Source of the DNA: Parvibaculaceae bacterium
GTDB lineage: Bacteria > Pseudomonadota > Alphaproteobacteria > Parvibaculales > Parvibaculaceae
Assembly (NCBI GenBank): GCA_029209985.1
Contig: JARGNZ010000011.1
Span: forward strand, 1 to 64,000
Direction: 5' to 3'
Length of the DNA: 64,000 bases
Shown piece by piece: positions 1-9,251 of this stretch. The stretch's first letter is position 1. The number at the start of each line of letters is the position of its first letter. A program made the translations under genes and the position numbers. The notes below the pieces were generated by a model. It saw only the letters and a list, made by a program, of their open reading frames with translations. It searched no databases and was not told the origin of the DNA.

Positions 1-851
1 GTCTGTTTCCTGTGGGGATCGGCTCTGCCCCGAACTCTCACTTCATGAACCGTGCCGCACAAATGGGACGCGGCACCTTCACCCACATTGGATCCTTGGC
101 CCAAGTGCAAAGCCGCATGGAAGAGCTGTTCTACAAACTTGAACGCCCCGTCCTCACCGACTTGGCGCTCAAATGGCCAGATGGTCAGAAAGTTGAAGCA
201 TGGCCTGCCCGCCTTCCCGATCTTTATGCAGGCGAACCCATCGTCTTGTCCGCGCGCATGGGCAAGGCCTCAGGCACGCTCACCATCACCGGGCAATTTG
301 AGAACGAAGCCTGGGCTGTCAATCTGCCCCTCGACAAAGCCGCCCAACGCCCCGGCATTGCCAAGCTTTGGGCCCGCAACAAAATTGCAGATCTTGAGTT
401 CCACCGCCTTCGCTCAACCGACTATCAGCGGTTTGACGATGAGATCACCCAAGTTGCGTTGGATCACCACCTTGTGAGCCGCCTCACCAGCCTTGTCGCC
501 ATAGACAAAACCCCAGCCCGCCCCGCAAGCGAAGAACTGCACTCAACAGATGTGCCGCTCAACCTACCAGCAGGATGGGACTTTGATGCGGTCTTTGGCG
601 AGCCAGAAGCAGAAGCGGCCATGCAACAAGATGCCGCCCGTTTCAAAACCATGGCACCACAAATGCTGGCCATGTCAGCCCCACCAAGTGCAGCACCCAA
701 AACTGCGAAGATGAAAAAAGGAGCCGCTCTTCCCCAAACAGCAACTGCTGCGGAGCTAAGCATTCTCTTTGGTTTGTTCTTACTCGCTCTCAGCGCTCTA
801 ATATGGGGTACACGGCGCTTTTTGAAACAGAAACCTGCTCACGCTGCATAA
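1..851 (+). CDS. Marine proteobacterial sortase target protein, C-terminal part (cut by window edge)
   Basis: The reading frame is open at the left edge (first full codon at base 3) and ends at 849-851, so only the last ~283 residues are seen. The visible part starts within the end of a von Willebrand A-type domain (GIGSAPNSHFM, GRGTFTHIG), continues with a beta-rich segment, and ends with an Ala/Pro/Lys-rich linker, the sorting motif LPQTA, a hydrophobic membrane span and a basic tail (RRFLKQK). This is the arrangement of the VIT/VWA sortase-substrate family of marine proteobacteria. The class GN sortase directly downstream is its expected processing enzyme. The cargo's function is unknown. 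Confidence 0.88.
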   Translation, partial: LFPVGIGSAPNSHFMNRAAQMGRGTFTHIGSLAQVQSRMEELFYKLERPVLTDLALKWPDGQKVEAWPARLPDLYAGEPIVLSARMGKASGTLTITGQFENEAWAVNLPLDKAAQRPGIAKLWARNKIADLEFHRLRSTDYQRFDDEITQVALDHHLVSRLTSLVAIDKTPARPASEELHSTDVPLNLPAGWDFDAVFGEPEAEAAMQQDAARFKTMAPQMLAMSAPPSAAPKTAKMKKGAALPQTATAAELSILFGLFLLALSALIWGTRRFLKQKPAHAA

Positions 852-856
852 GCATG

Positions 857-903
857 ACCGGTCCAGCTGGGGAAAGGCAGCGTCTCCCCCTAGCTGGACC
901 GGT
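857..903 (+). promoter_or_regulatory. Long hairpin between sortase substrate and sortase genes
   Basis: A perfect 12-bp inverted repeat (ACCGGTCCAGCT at 857-868, AGCTGGACCGGT at 892-903) is extended inward by GGGG (869-872) pairing with CCCC (887-890) around one bulged T. No U-tract follows, so it is not a typical intrinsic terminator. It sits between two genes that work together, so it may be an mRNA-processing or attenuation element that sets the substrate:sortase ratio. That role is an inference. Confidence 0.6.
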
Positions 904-922
904 TCAAATATAGAGAAGTATA

Positions 923-1513
923 ATGCTAGTATTCAGTATTCAAAAATGCACCACGCTCTTAATGGCCGCGCTCGTCGTTGTCGGCCTCTATTTTTGCGGC
1001 AGCGGTCTCTACATTTATGCAAAGGCTGAGCTGGCTCAACAGTTGATGGCAAGAGCGTGGAGCCAAACCCTAGAGAACAGCGGCACCCCAACTAAGGCAT
1101 GGCCGTGGGCCGATACGTGGCCCGTCGCCTACATGGAAATTCCAACACAAAACATCCGCCTCTATATCTTGTCAAACAGCAGCGGCGAAGCCCTTGCCTT
1201 TGGCCCCGGTCACCTAACAACCACACCCACACTGGGGAGTTTTGGCACCAGCATTGTCGCCGGGCACAGAGACACCCACTTTAATTTCCTTCAGCACTCC
1301 AAAATTGGAGAGCGAATAATTCTCACTTTGAACAATGGGGCTCGGCAAGAATATCAGATAACAGACTTTATGATTGTAGATGCAGCGCAGTCTGGAATTG
1401 ACCCGCAGTCTGGTGAAGGAGACCTCGCGCTGGTCACCTGTTTTCCTTTTGACGGTATCACGCCAACCCAAGAAAGATTCGTGGCGCTGGCCTCCAAACC
1501 CCATTCTTCCTAA
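923..1513 (+). CDS. Class GN sortase (transpeptidase)
   Basis: The product is 196 residues with an N-terminal membrane anchor (about residues 10-32) and a sortase beta-barrel. The catalytic triad is visible: His115 in AGHRDTH, Cys173 in VTCFPF and Arg185 in QERFV. The enzyme should cleave the LPQTA motif of the protein encoded just upstream and transfer it to an acceptor outside the inner membrane. It starts at the ATG at 923, 71 bases after the substrate stop, separated by a strong hairpin. Class GN sortases are the Gram-negative class and usually occur, as here, with one dedicated VIT/VWA substrate. Confidence 0.9.
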   Translation: MLVFSIQKCTTLLMAALVVVGLYFCGSGLYIYAKAELAQQLMARAWSQTLENSGTPTKAWPWADTWPVAYMEIPTQNIRLYILSNSSGEALAFGPGHLTTTPTLGSFGTSIVAGHRDTHFNFLQHSKIGERIILTLNNGARQEYQITDFMIVDAAQSGIDPQSGEGDLALVTCFPFDGITPTQERFVALASKPHSS

Positions 1514-1705
1514 AAACAAACAGCCGTTTTTACCTAGGATATTTTGATACAAGACGGACTATCTGAAAAATTACTGGTTAATAGTGCCTACATTTGAAGC
1601 GATACAGAAATAAACCAAAATTTGTCTGTATTTCTGGCTGCAAAAGCACTTTTTAATTTTCGTCATAAAACTACTGTGTTATGTAAAAGACGAGTGACGG
1701 GGGTC

Positions 1706-2368
1706 ATGAGAATGGTAAGAAACATGAATCAAGAAACACCGACTACAGCTAGATCTGGCCTAGAGAACTATCGACGCCGCGTAAGTGCGACTAAACGTCG
1801 GTCAATTCTTGATGCAGGCAGAGAAGAATTCCAGGGCAATGGTTTTACACACGCTGCGATGGCTGAAATAGCCCGCAAGGCTGATGTCTCAACCGCCACC
1901 CTTTACAAGCATTTCAATTCAAAAGAGGAACTCTTCGCTGCAGTTGTGGCAGAAGCTTACAGCAACCTCGAGTTGAATGCTGATGCAATTGCAGATGCCG
2001 ACACTGTTGAAGAAGCTCTGGCAACACTTGCTGACAATTATCTCAAAGTTCAATTTGATCAAGGCCTCAACGACTTGATGCGCGCTGTGATCTCTGAAGT
2101 TTCCGGTTTACCTGAAGTGGGCCGCGAATTTTATGAAATGAGCATCAAGCGTCGCCACGATGAATTGTCCGGCCTTTTTGACCGCCTCATTCAGCGCGGC
2201 ATGCTCAAACCACACGACACAAGCATGTCAGCCCATGAAGTTGCCGGTATGTTGAAAGAGAGCCTCATTTGGCCAGCTCTTTTCGACCCAAGCTTCAAAT
2301 TACCCGACAACAAAGATAAAATTGTTTCCGCAGCTGTGGCAACATTTGTGGCCCGCTACGGCGCCTAA
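1706..2368 (+). CDS. TetR/AcrR family transcriptional regulator
   Basis: The N-terminal helix-turn-helix reads RRSILDAGREEFQGNGF...MAEIARKADVSTATLYKHFNSKEELF, the TetR signature. The ligand-binding C-terminal half resembles the AefR-like group. The frame is open upstream to a TTG at 1622, but the ATG at 1706 (with further ATGs at 1712 and 1724) is preceded by the purine-rich GACGGGGG and removes an unlikely leader, so I start there (220 residues). A strong terminator follows. The target is unknown; no efflux pump is adjacent. Confidence 0.85.
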   Translation: MRMVRNMNQETPTTARSGLENYRRRVSATKRRSILDAGREEFQGNGFTHAAMAEIARKADVSTATLYKHFNSKEELFAAVVAEAYSNLELNADAIADADTVEEALATLADNYLKVQFDQGLNDLMRAVISEVSGLPEVGREFYEMSIKRRHDELSGLFDRLIQRGMLKPHDTSMSAHEVAGMLKESLIWPALFDPSFKLPDNKDKIVSAAVATFVARYGA

Positions 2369-2391
2369 CACCACACCATGGTGAAACTTAT

Positions 2392-2420
2392 AAAAAGGCC
2401 GTTCTTAGAACGGCCTTTTT
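2392..2420 (+). terminator. Rho-independent terminator after TetR gene
   Basis: AAAAAGGCCGTTC, a 3-nt loop and GAACGGCCTTTTT form a perfect 13-bp stem with a T5 tail. The symmetric A/T flanks mean it can also act on the opposite strand, where it would end the PH-domain-like gene. Confidence 0.88.
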
Positions 2421-2464
2421 GTTTGGCACCAAGGCACCCATACTCACGAACCTATGCTCCCAAT

Positions 2465-2911
2465 CTATATGGCAGAGCCCGTCCGCGTTACGCCTCCAAA
2501 AGCCTCTTCCGCTTTACGCACCCGCGCCATATCACTCAGAGATATAACCCTGCCTCCCTTGAGATAAATATCCAAAGTGCCCGCCCCTAACAATCGCTGA
2601 AGAAGCGACTGACGCACACAGACACGCTCAACCATAGACAAGGCCGCCCCAATTTTTTCAGACTTAAACCCGCTCTTGCGCACATAGAGACCCTCGCCCA
2701 AAACAAATTCACTGCCCCACGCCCGCAACCATGCTGCAAAGTACAGCCCCGGCACAAAGAAAGCCTCAATCACCACAGCTAACCAGCGCACAGAAACCAG
2801 CTTTGGTTCCTGTGCATCAGCCCAAACCAACAAAGCACCCCAAATAAGCGACACCAACAATGCCGGAAGGTAGATCGACCAATGGGTGCGGGTGGCAAAG
2901 GCAAGGTTCAT
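2465..2911 (-). CDS. Small membrane protein with PH-like (bPH2-type) domain
   Basis: About 148 residues. Two hydrophobic spans near the N-terminus (IYLPALLVSLIWGALLVW and the VVIEAFFVPGLYFAAW region) are followed by a soluble part that reads as a bacterial PH fold (LYVRKSGF..., then a GGRVISLSDMARV ending). This layout is typical of YdbS/YdbT-like inner-membrane proteins of unknown function. The start at 2911 (MNLAF) is chosen over the GTG at 2956, which would add 15 residues. Convergent with the TetR gene and divergent from uvrB. Family assignment is moderate. Confidence 0.6.
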   Translation of the reverse strand: MNLAFATRTHWSIYLPALLVSLIWGALLVWADAQEPKLVSVRWLAVVIEAFFVPGLYFAAWLRAWGSEFVLGEGLYVRKSGFKSEKIGAALSMVERVCVRQSLLQRLLGAGTLDIYLKGGRVISLSDMARVRKAEEAFGGVTRTGSAI

Positions 2912-3030
2912 CGGACTAGCATCCTGTGCAGTGAACAAAATAAACAATGCGCACACCTTACGGCAAAACTTCTCAATAATAGTGAGAAATCACTCTGGTC
3001 ATCCCTCCATTCCATCCCCATATTGAGACC

Positions 3031-5286
3031 ATGAGCGAGTCAACAAAAGAACCCACTGGATTTGAGGAAGCCCCCGGCGCTGCATTTGTCGCCGAAGGCA
3101 CGGCACCGCTCGACGATGTCTCAAACCTTCCCTTCATGGTGGATAAAAACAACCGGCACAAAAAGAGTGAAGGCGGGATTGAGCTGGTCCTCTCCTCGGA
3201 GTTTGAACCAGCCGGCGACCAACCAACCGCAATCAAAGAATTGGTGGAAGGCATTGACCGGGGCGACAAGGACCAAGTGCTTTTAGGAGTGACCGGGTCC
3301 GGCAAGACCTTCACCATGGCCAAAATCATTGAGCAGACCCAACGCCCTGCCCTGATCCTCGCACCCAATAAGACACTCGCCGCCCAGCTCTATGGAGAAT
3401 TCAAAAGCTTTTTTCCCGACAACGCGGTCGAATATTTTGTCTCCTATTACGACTATTACCAACCCGAAGCCTATGTCCCCCGCTCTGACACCTACATTGA
3501 AAAAGAAAGCTCCATCAACGAGCAGATTGACCGGATGCGCCATGCGGCAACCCGCTCTGTACTAGAGCGAGATGACGTGGTGATTATCGCCTCTGTTTCG
3601 TGCATCTACGGCATCGGCTCCGTTGAGACCTACCAAGAGATGACGATTTCAATCAACATTGGCGACCGGATTGACCGGAACCAATTGATTGCGGACTTGG
3701 TGGCCCTCCAATACAAGCGCAACGACATGGCTTTTCAACGCGGGGCCTTCCGCGTGCGCGGCGACGTGATTGAAATTTTCCCGGCGCACTATGAAGACCG
3801 GGCTTGGCGTGTCTCCCTCTTTGGCGATGAGGTTGAGGACATTACTGAGTTTGACCCGCTCTCTGGTCACAAAACCCAGCGCCTGACAAAGTTAAAAGTA
3901 TATGCAAACTCTCACCACGTAACACCGCGCCCGACGCTGTTGCAAGCCATGGTGCAGATCAAGGCGGATCTCATCACCCGGCTCGAAGAGCTCAACGCAC
4001 AAGGCAAATTGCTTGAAGCACAACGCTTAGAACAACGCACCCATTTCGATTTAGAAATGATGGAAGCGACCGGCGCCTGTGCGGGGATTGAAAATTACTC
4101 TCGATATCTATCTGGCCGCAAACCGGGCGAGCCACCTCCCACATTGTTTGAGTACCTGCCCGAAAATGCATTGGTCTTTGCCGATGAAAGCCACGTTTCC
4201 GTGCCCCAAATTGGCGGCATGTATAAAGGTGACTTCCGTCGCAAATCCACCTTGGCTGAATATGGCTTCCGCCTTCCTTCCTGCGTCGACAATCGACCGC
4301 TGAAGTTTGAAGAATGGGATGCCATGCGACCTCAATCCGTTTTCGTATCAGCGACCCCGAACCAATGGGAGCTGGATCAGAGCGGCGGTGTTTTTGTAGA
4401 GCAAGTGATCCGCCCCACCGGGTTGATTGACCCCGTGTGCGAAATTCGCCCTGCCACCACCCAAGTGGATGATTTGATTGCCGAGTGCCATGAGGTCACT
4501 AAAGCCGGGTCTCGAATTTTGGTGACGACGCTGACCAAACGCATGGCCGAAGATCTCACCGAATATATGCATGAGCAAGGCCTGCGTGTGCGCTACATGC
4601 ATTCTGATATTGATACGTTAGAGCGCATCGAAATTATTCGGGACCTACGACTGGGTGCTTTTGATATTTTAATTGGCATCAACCTTCTACGTGAGGGACT
4701 GGATATTCCAGAGTGCTCACGTGTGGCCATTTTGGATGCCGACAAAGAAGGGTTTCTGCGCTCCGAAACATCATTGATCCAAACCATTGGACGCGCCGCC
4801 CGTAATGTGGACGGCAAAGTCATTCTTTACGCTGATAAGATGACAGGGTCCCTAGAGCGCGCGATTGCAGAAACCGACAGACGCCGGGAAAAACAACAAG
4901 CCTATAATGATGCCCACGGCATCACCCCTGCGAGTGTGCGCAAAAACATTGGCGATATTCTCGACAGCGTTTACGAAGCAGATCACGTGCGTGTGGATAC
5001 CGGTGCCTCTGAAATGACCGAACTGGTCGGACACAACCTCAAAGCACATATCGCCGATCTTGAAAAGAAAATGAAAGACGCCGCTGCAGACCTAGAGTTT
5101 GAAGAAGCAGGACGCCTGCGAGACGAAATCAAACGCTTGCAAGAAACCGAGCTGCTGATTGCAGATGACCCCATGGCCCGCCAATCCACCATAGAAGCCA
5201 AAACATCTGGCAAAGGGGCTTCCCGCCCCTCCGCACGCTCAACAGGCGGCAAAGCTGGAACGCGTACATATAAACGCAAAAAATAA
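3031..5286 (+). CDS. uvrB: Excinuclease ABC subunit B (nucleotide excision repair)
   Basis: 751 residues. UvrB is loaded by UvrA, verifies the lesion and recruits UvrC. Visible features are the Walker A GVTGSGKT (residues 86-93), the beta-hairpin region starting [20 protein letters not shown], the DESH Walker B motif, the helicase motif [10 protein letters not shown], and a C-terminal UVR motif ([24 protein letters not shown], in two stretches) that contacts UvrC. An approximately 50-residue N-terminal extension and a basic Ser/Lys-rich tail make it longer than E. coli UvrB (673 residues), as is common in Alphaproteobacteria. uvrC lies 5.8 kb downstream on the same strand. Confidence 0.98.
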   Translation: MSESTKEPTGFEEAPGAAFVAEGTAPLDDVSNLPFMVDKNNRHKKSEGGIELVLSSEFEPAGDQPTAIKELVEGIDRGDKDQVLLGVTGSGKTFTMAKIIEQTQRPALILAPNKTLAAQLYGEFKSFFPDNAVEYFVSYYDYYQPEAYVPRSDTYIEKESSINEQIDRMRHAATRSVLERDDVVIIASVSCIYGIGSVETYQEMTISINIGDRIDRNQLIADLVALQYKRNDMAFQRGAFRVRGDVIEIFPAHYEDRAWRVSLFGDEVEDITEFDPLSGHKTQRLTKLKVYANSHHVTPRPTLLQAMVQIKADLITRLEELNAQGKLLEAQRLEQRTHFDLEMMEATGACAGIENYSRYLSGRKPGEPPPTLFEYLPENALVFADESHVSVPQIGGMYKGDFRRKSTLAEYGFRLPSCVDNRPLKFEEWDAMRPQSVFVSATPNQWELDQSGGVFVEQVIRPTGLIDPVCEIRPATTQVDDLIAECHEVTKAGSRILVTTLTKRMAEDLTEYMHEQGLRVRYMHSDIDTLERIEIIRDLRLGAFDILIGINLLREGLDIPECSRVAILDADKEGFLRSETSLIQTIGRAARNVDGKVILYADKMTGSLERAIAETDRRREKQQAYNDAHGITPASVRKNIGDILDSVYEADHVRVDTGASEMTELVGHNLKAHIADLEKKMKDAAADLEFEEAGRLRDEIKRLQETELLIADDPMARQSTIEAKTSGKGASRPSARSTGGKAGTRTYKRKK

Positions 5287-5668
5287 TAGGCCTCAGCCCA
5301 ACCTATAAACCGCCGGATACCCCCCTGCAGTTGCGTGGCACTATTAGCTTCATATTAAACAGTTAACTGATGAATTTGAGCGCCATCGCGCCTGAAACGA
5401 TGTCAGTAAATTTACTGCATCAACCGCATTGTCATGTCACAGACCAATATCCGCGCACAACTAAGAAACAGTCTTACCTAGAGAAAAGTTTTCCACTTAT
5501 ACCAATCAATTAAGGCTGTTTGCTCTTCACAGGTTTCTCTTTGTTCCCTAGATTGGAGGTCTGATTCTCAATCTAATTGATCTTGTTCGCGATGATCGAT
5601 TTGATGGACACACTGGAACGCAGACGTGTCGATCACAGCTTGTTGAAGAGGTTTAGTTTTATTAGGCG

Positions 5669-5905
5669 TTGAAAAACATTTGAAAATGCAGATATGTAAT
5701 TTTGAATTTCAACGAAACAGTTCCGTTTCAGCTGCCGCTTAAATTCTAGTTTAAGTGGCGCTGAGCTGGTGCCTTTGACGACACGATATTACCCGGTCAC
5801 TTACCTCTGGTAAGTGGCCCCAGCCGGCCTTTCCCCGAGGGCTGGTTATTAGCTCCATCGAAGCTGTTGCCAACACGGCTTTGATGGAGCGCCTATTTTT
5901 CCTAC
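5669..5905 (+). ncRNA. Candidate structured small RNA, unidentified family
   Basis: The 690-base gap after uvrB holds at least four stable hairpins in a row. They are 5727-5743 with 5750-5765 (about 16 bp, one bulge); 5795-5805 with 5809-5819 (11 bp, TCT loop); 5820-5825 with 5840-5845; and 5852-5864 with 5878-5890 (13 bp including a G-U pair), the last followed by GCCTATTTTT like a terminator. A weak sigma70-like pair, TTGAAA at 5669 and TATGTA at 5693, lies ahead. No ORF fits the region. I infer a transcript of roughly 200 nt from about 5702 to 5900. I cannot match it to a known Rfam family; 6S RNA was considered but not shown. Confidence 0.45.
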
Positions 5906-5978
5906 AGAAAAGTGATGTGTTCCGCTATGCTAAGTGCCGCGTCCAATGGGCGACGAACACTCAGCCTATGGAGCCCAC

Positions 5979-6299
5979 GTGATTTACAGACAGACCTTCC
6001 TTCGCCAAAAAACTTGCGCCCTTGCCATAATATCTGCCCTCTTCCTCAGCCCAATGGCCCCGTCTATAAGTGCGGCCAAAGATGTAAACCTCAATCGCTT
6101 GAGCTGTGCTGATTTATCCAAAACCGACATGACAAGCTTCTACGTCTGGCTCGACGGATACCGCGCGGGCCTTGCAGGCAGTGGCAAATCCGATGAAAGC
6201 TGGATGCGCCATTTAGCGCACGCATTACCGAGGGAATGTGAGGACAATCCAGAAGTAGACCTACTGCCTTTGATCGAAGAAATGATCCGGCGTCACTAA
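5979..6299 (+). CDS. HdeA/HdeB-like secreted small protein
   Basis: 106 residues. The GTG at 5979 is preceded by GGAG at 5970-5973 (5-nt spacing) and yields a clean signal peptide (MIYRQTFLRQKTCALAIISA...APSISAA), so I prefer it to the GTG at 5934 or ATG at 5946, which lack a ribosome-binding site. The mature part has LSCADLSKTDMTSFYVWLDGYRAG and a second Cys near the end (PRECEDNP). One Cys pair around a YxxWLDGY core is the pattern of HdeA-type periplasmic acid-stress chaperones. No hde partner is nearby. The function is inferred from this short motif only. Confidence 0.6.
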   Translation: MIYRQTFLRQKTCALAIISALFLSPMAPSISAAKDVNLNRLSCADLSKTDMTSFYVWLDGYRAGLAGSGKSDESWMRHLAHALPRECEDNPEVDLLPLIEEMIRRH

Positions 6300-6328
6300 C
6301 GCTGCACGGTAATCGCAAGGACCCCATC

Positions 6329-6892
6329 ATGGACACACCAAAGGACTGCCGGTCATTGATGATTGGGGCAACCGGCATGTTGACCCCCGCCTTACATCAC
6401 GCCGCCGCGCAAGCAACCCATATGCTCAACCTGGCCCGCCACGCCACCCAGTTCACGCCTCCGCCGGGCGTACCTAAAGAGACGTATGAGGCACATGATG
6501 TGGACTACGAGAACGTAAAAGCCGTTGAGCAACTTTTGAACGCCCATGGCCCCTTTACCACCGCCCTCACATGGATACAGCCCAAGGCCTTGCCCCTACG
6601 AGATCTTATTGCCAACCACATGCGTCCGCAGGGACACTTAATTGAGGTGATGGGATCAGCGGCGAGCAGACCCGGTGCCTTGGCCGACCAACGACGCGCA
6701 ACAATGGCGGCATTTCCAAACATAACTTATAGCCAACTTATTTTGGGGTTCATGCCCAAAGACGAAACCTCCCCCACAAGCCGGTGGCTCACCCACGACG
6801 AAATTGCGACGGCTGCATGCGCTATACTCGACACCCCCGCCCCCCGCACAATTGTAGGGCACGTTGAGCCGTGGGAGGCCCGCCCCCAATAG
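6329..6892 (+). CDS. Rossmann-fold (SDR-like) protein of unknown function
   Basis: 187 residues with a nucleotide-binding start, SLMIGATGML, and a dinucleotide-binding-like alternation afterwards, but no SDR catalytic Tyr-x3-Lys that I can place. It is shorter than classical SDRs. It starts with ATG at 6329 after AAGGA (8-nt spacing), 29 bases after the HdeA-like gene. It may bind NAD(P) without being a classical dehydrogenase. Substrate unknown. Confidence 0.5.
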   Translation: MDTPKDCRSLMIGATGMLTPALHHAAAQATHMLNLARHATQFTPPPGVPKETYEAHDVDYENVKAVEQLLNAHGPFTTALTWIQPKALPLRDLIANHMRPQGHLIEVMGSAASRPGALADQRRATMAAFPNITYSQLILGFMPKDETSPTSRWLTHDEIATAACAILDTPAPRTIVGHVEPWEARPQ

Positions 6893-6978
6893 TCGCCGAG
6901 AAGCCTAACCGTCATTGTCTGTCATAGAGTTCTCTAATTGGCATTGCCCCCTGCCCTTGAACTCGACACACTGGCGCG

Positions 6979-7476
6979 ATGAAACACTCCACTGATCGTG
7001 CGGGCACGCTCGCCCATAAAGAATGGATCCCCGGCCAATGCCTCTGCGGCACGGTACGGTTTGAAATAAAATTTCCGGCACGGTGGGCATGGCACGATCA
7101 TTCTCGCCACAGCGCCCGTGCCCATGGGGCCAGCCCTGTCACCTATGTAGGCAGTTGGACGAAACGCTTTCGATTGCTTAGCGGTGAGGAAAGTGTGGAC
7201 CGCTTTCGCCAAGAAGACCAAGAAGCAACCCGCCATTTTTGCCTCGACTGCGGCACCCCCGTTTATTACACCCGCGACAAATCCCCCCACATGGTCAACA
7301 TTCCGCGCGCACTGTTTGAGGAAAGCGTGGGACGCGAACCGCGCTACCACATCCGATTCCACGACCGGCCCGAATGGAGCTATGGAGGCGAACCGCTAAA
7401 AGCTCTTAAAAACTACCCATCGGTGATGCAAGGACGCCCTAAAAAGCGCCAAAAGAACCCGTTTGAAGAAGAATAA
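6979..7476 (+). CDS. GFA/CENP-V family protein with His-substituted zinc motif
   Basis: 165 residues. GQCLCGTVRFEI and CLDCGTPVYY are the first and last zinc-binding segments of the GFA (glutathione-dependent formaldehyde-activating enzyme-like) fold. The central segment, normally a Cys-rich CHC-x2-C, is here WHDHSRHSARAHGA, rich in His and lacking Cys. The rest of the domain is intact and the frame is unbroken, so this looks like a subfamily variation, not decay. Despite the family name, most members have no proven formaldehyde role. Confidence 0.8.
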   Translation: MKHSTDRAGTLAHKEWIPGQCLCGTVRFEIKFPARWAWHDHSRHSARAHGASPVTYVGSWTKRFRLLSGEESVDRFRQEDQEATRHFCLDCGTPVYYTRDKSPHMVNIPRALFEESVGREPRYHIRFHDRPEWSYGGEPLKALKNYPSVMQGRPKKRQKNPFEEE

Positions 7477-7490
7477 AGACCGACGCAGAC

Positions 7491-8039
7491 CTAGAGCAAA
7501 GCACGGGCAGCAGCTTGCACAGCCTGTTCAAAGGCTGCCAATGCATCCAGCCCCGCCGCATGACAAAAAATGGTGCTGCCCGACGCATCCACCGCCCCAT
7601 CCAGCATAAGATTATCAACCATCGAAAAATCTTCGATCAACAAACCCGCGCCATCATGCGTTGCCTGCGCAGGCAGGGACAAGGCGGTGCGCACCCGCTC
7701 AGCAAAAAGAGGGACGGCGCCGCTGTAGGCAAACACAGGTTTACCCAACCCCCGCATATGCCCCACCTCATAAGCAGTGCCCACATCAGCACTGTCCCCC
7801 CGGTAGGGCGTGAGATTTGCCAAACAAGCATCGGCTTTTTCAATCAACCCAATATTCGCCTCGTAAATGCGCAAGCCCGCAACCCGGGGTGCAAGCCCAT
7901 CTAAGGCCAAGTCAGCATCCAATGGGAAAAGCCCTTCCAACCCATAAGCTGCGCAAATTTCTCTTTTTTGCTGCCCCACGGCTACCGCATTTGGCAGGAA
8001 TACATCTGGCCCAGCTAAATAGACTTTTGGAATTGTCAT
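7491..8039 (-). CDS. Nucleoside 2-deoxyribosyltransferase family protein
   Basis: 182 residues. MTIPKVYLAGPDVFLPNA at the N-terminus, then ADACLANLTPYRGDSADVGTAYEVGHM with the conserved Asp and Glu, match the nucleoside 2-deoxyribosyltransferase fold, which exchanges bases or hydrolyses deoxynucleoside glycosidic bonds. The ATG at 8039 is favoured over 8069 because GAGGG lies just upstream and family members begin at this strand. Convergent with the GFA gene. Members also act as nucleotide hydrolases, so the exact activity is open. Confidence 0.8.
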   Translation of the reverse strand: MTIPKVYLAGPDVFLPNAVAVGQQKREICAAYGLEGLFPLDADLALDGLAPRVAGLRIYEANIGLIEKADACLANLTPYRGDSADVGTAYEVGHMRGLGKPVFAYSGAVPLFAERVRTALSLPAQATHDGAGLLIEDFSMVDNLMLDGAVDASGSTIFCHAAGLDALAAFEQAVQAAARALL

Positions 8040-8276
8040 CGCACCCTCATCTTGCCGCTCTTTGTGCAACCATGCCGGTCACAGGCCCCTTTTGCCCTCA
8101 AAGTGAGGTATATTGACCGCAGCATCCATATTTGCACGGGTTTTTTAATCATCCGCCCCTATATAAAGTGGACCAACTTGTGCCGCTAGGCTAGGCATAG
8201 AGACAACTTAGGGGCACTAACTGCATGCCCGCCAATACCGATCCACCGAATACCGGCGACGACAGGAGTTCTGCGA

Positions 8277-9251
8277 ATGATGATGCTGTTCTACCTCATT
8301 GGAGGCCTAGTCACTTTACTTATTTGTGGCGACCTCTTGGTCCGAGGCGCAGTAGCTCTTGCGGTGAAATTTGGTGTTCCCTCACTAATCGTTGGTCTCA
8401 CCGTGGTGGCCTTTGGGACATCTGCACCAGAACTTATGGTGTCTGTCGGTGCAGTGCTCAACGGCACACCCGGCCTCGCCATCGGCAACATTGTTGGGTC
8501 TAATGTCGCCAACGTCCTGCTGGTCCTTGGCCTGCCAGCGTTGGTCTATCCCATTGCCTGCAATCAGCCTTCCTTGCCCCGCAACACCTTGACCATGCTG
8601 GCCGTGACCGTTCTCTTTGTCATTATTTGCCTCGGCGGTGTTTTAAGCGTGCTGCAAGGCCTTTTGCTGTTCACGCTCCTGATTATTTTTCTGACCTATT
8701 CTGGATATCACGCCACCCGCTGGCCAGAAGAAGAGCACGTTGATGATCCAGAAAATATTGATGGCGTCAGCGGTTTGCCTAAGTCCCCCCTCGCGATTGC
8801 AGGTTTCATTCTGATTGGTGTCGTGGGCCTACCCGCAGGTGCCCATTATTTTGTGGAAGGCGGCACCGAGATCGCTCGTTTCTTCGGCGTATCAGATGCA
8901 GCCATTGGCCTCTCTGTCATTGCGCTGGGCACATCTGCCCCAGAACTCGCCACCACAATCATGGCGGCCCTGCGCAAACAACCAGATCTTGCCATCGGGA
9001 ATGTGCTCGGGTCTAATATTTTCAACCTACTCTGCATCATGGGGATCACCCCAATGATTGCCGATATCCCCATTCCACACGCATTCATCTACTTCGACCT
9101 TTGGGTCATGTTGATCGCTGCAATGGCCATTGTGCCCTTTGCCATGGCAGGCCGCACCATCACCCGTCGGGCTGGCATATTCTTTCTCGCCGCTTATGTC
9201 GCCTATATGTATTTCCTCTTTGTCGCTGACAACCACAGTGGATTGGCCTGA
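8277..9251 (+). CDS. Calcium/sodium antiporter (CaCA family, YrbG-like)
   Basis: 324 residues with about ten hydrophobic spans and the two alpha repeats of the cation/Ca2+ exchanger family. The first is TVVAFGTSAPELMVSV...GNIVGSNVANVLLVLG and the second VIALGTSAPELATT...GNVLGSNIFNLL. The duplicated GTSAPE and GSN motifs carry the ion-binding residues. It starts with ATG at 8277 after AGGAG (8-nt spacing). Its stop overlaps the next start by one base, so it is co-translated with the FolM-like gene. A paralogue at 62015-63011 is frame-broken. Confidence 0.92.
   Translation: MMMLFYLIGGLVTLLICGDLLVRGAVALAVKFGVPSLIVGLTVVAFGTSAPELMVSVGAVLNGTPGLAIGNIVGSNVANVLLVLGLPALVYPIACNQPSLPRNTLTMLAVTVLFVIICLGGVLSVLQGLLLFTLLIIFLTYSGYHATRWPEEEHVDDPENIDGVSGLPKSPLAIAGFILIGVVGLPAGAHYFVEGGTEIARFFGVSDAAIGLSVIALGTSAPELATTIMAALRKQPDLAIGNVLGSNIFNLLCIMGITPMIADIPIPHAFIYFDLWVMLIAAMAIVPFAMAGRTITRRAGIFFLAAYVAYMYFLFVADNHSGLA

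Noticed and set aside
5549-5575. 7-bp inverted repeat TAGATTG/CAATCTA
   Set aside because: Weak, 13-base loop, not near a gene start; may be chance.
5700-5905. 6S RNA or tmRNA identity for the hairpin region
   Set aside because: Several separate hairpins instead of one long rod with a central bubble; no tag ORF or CCA end. Left as unidentified.
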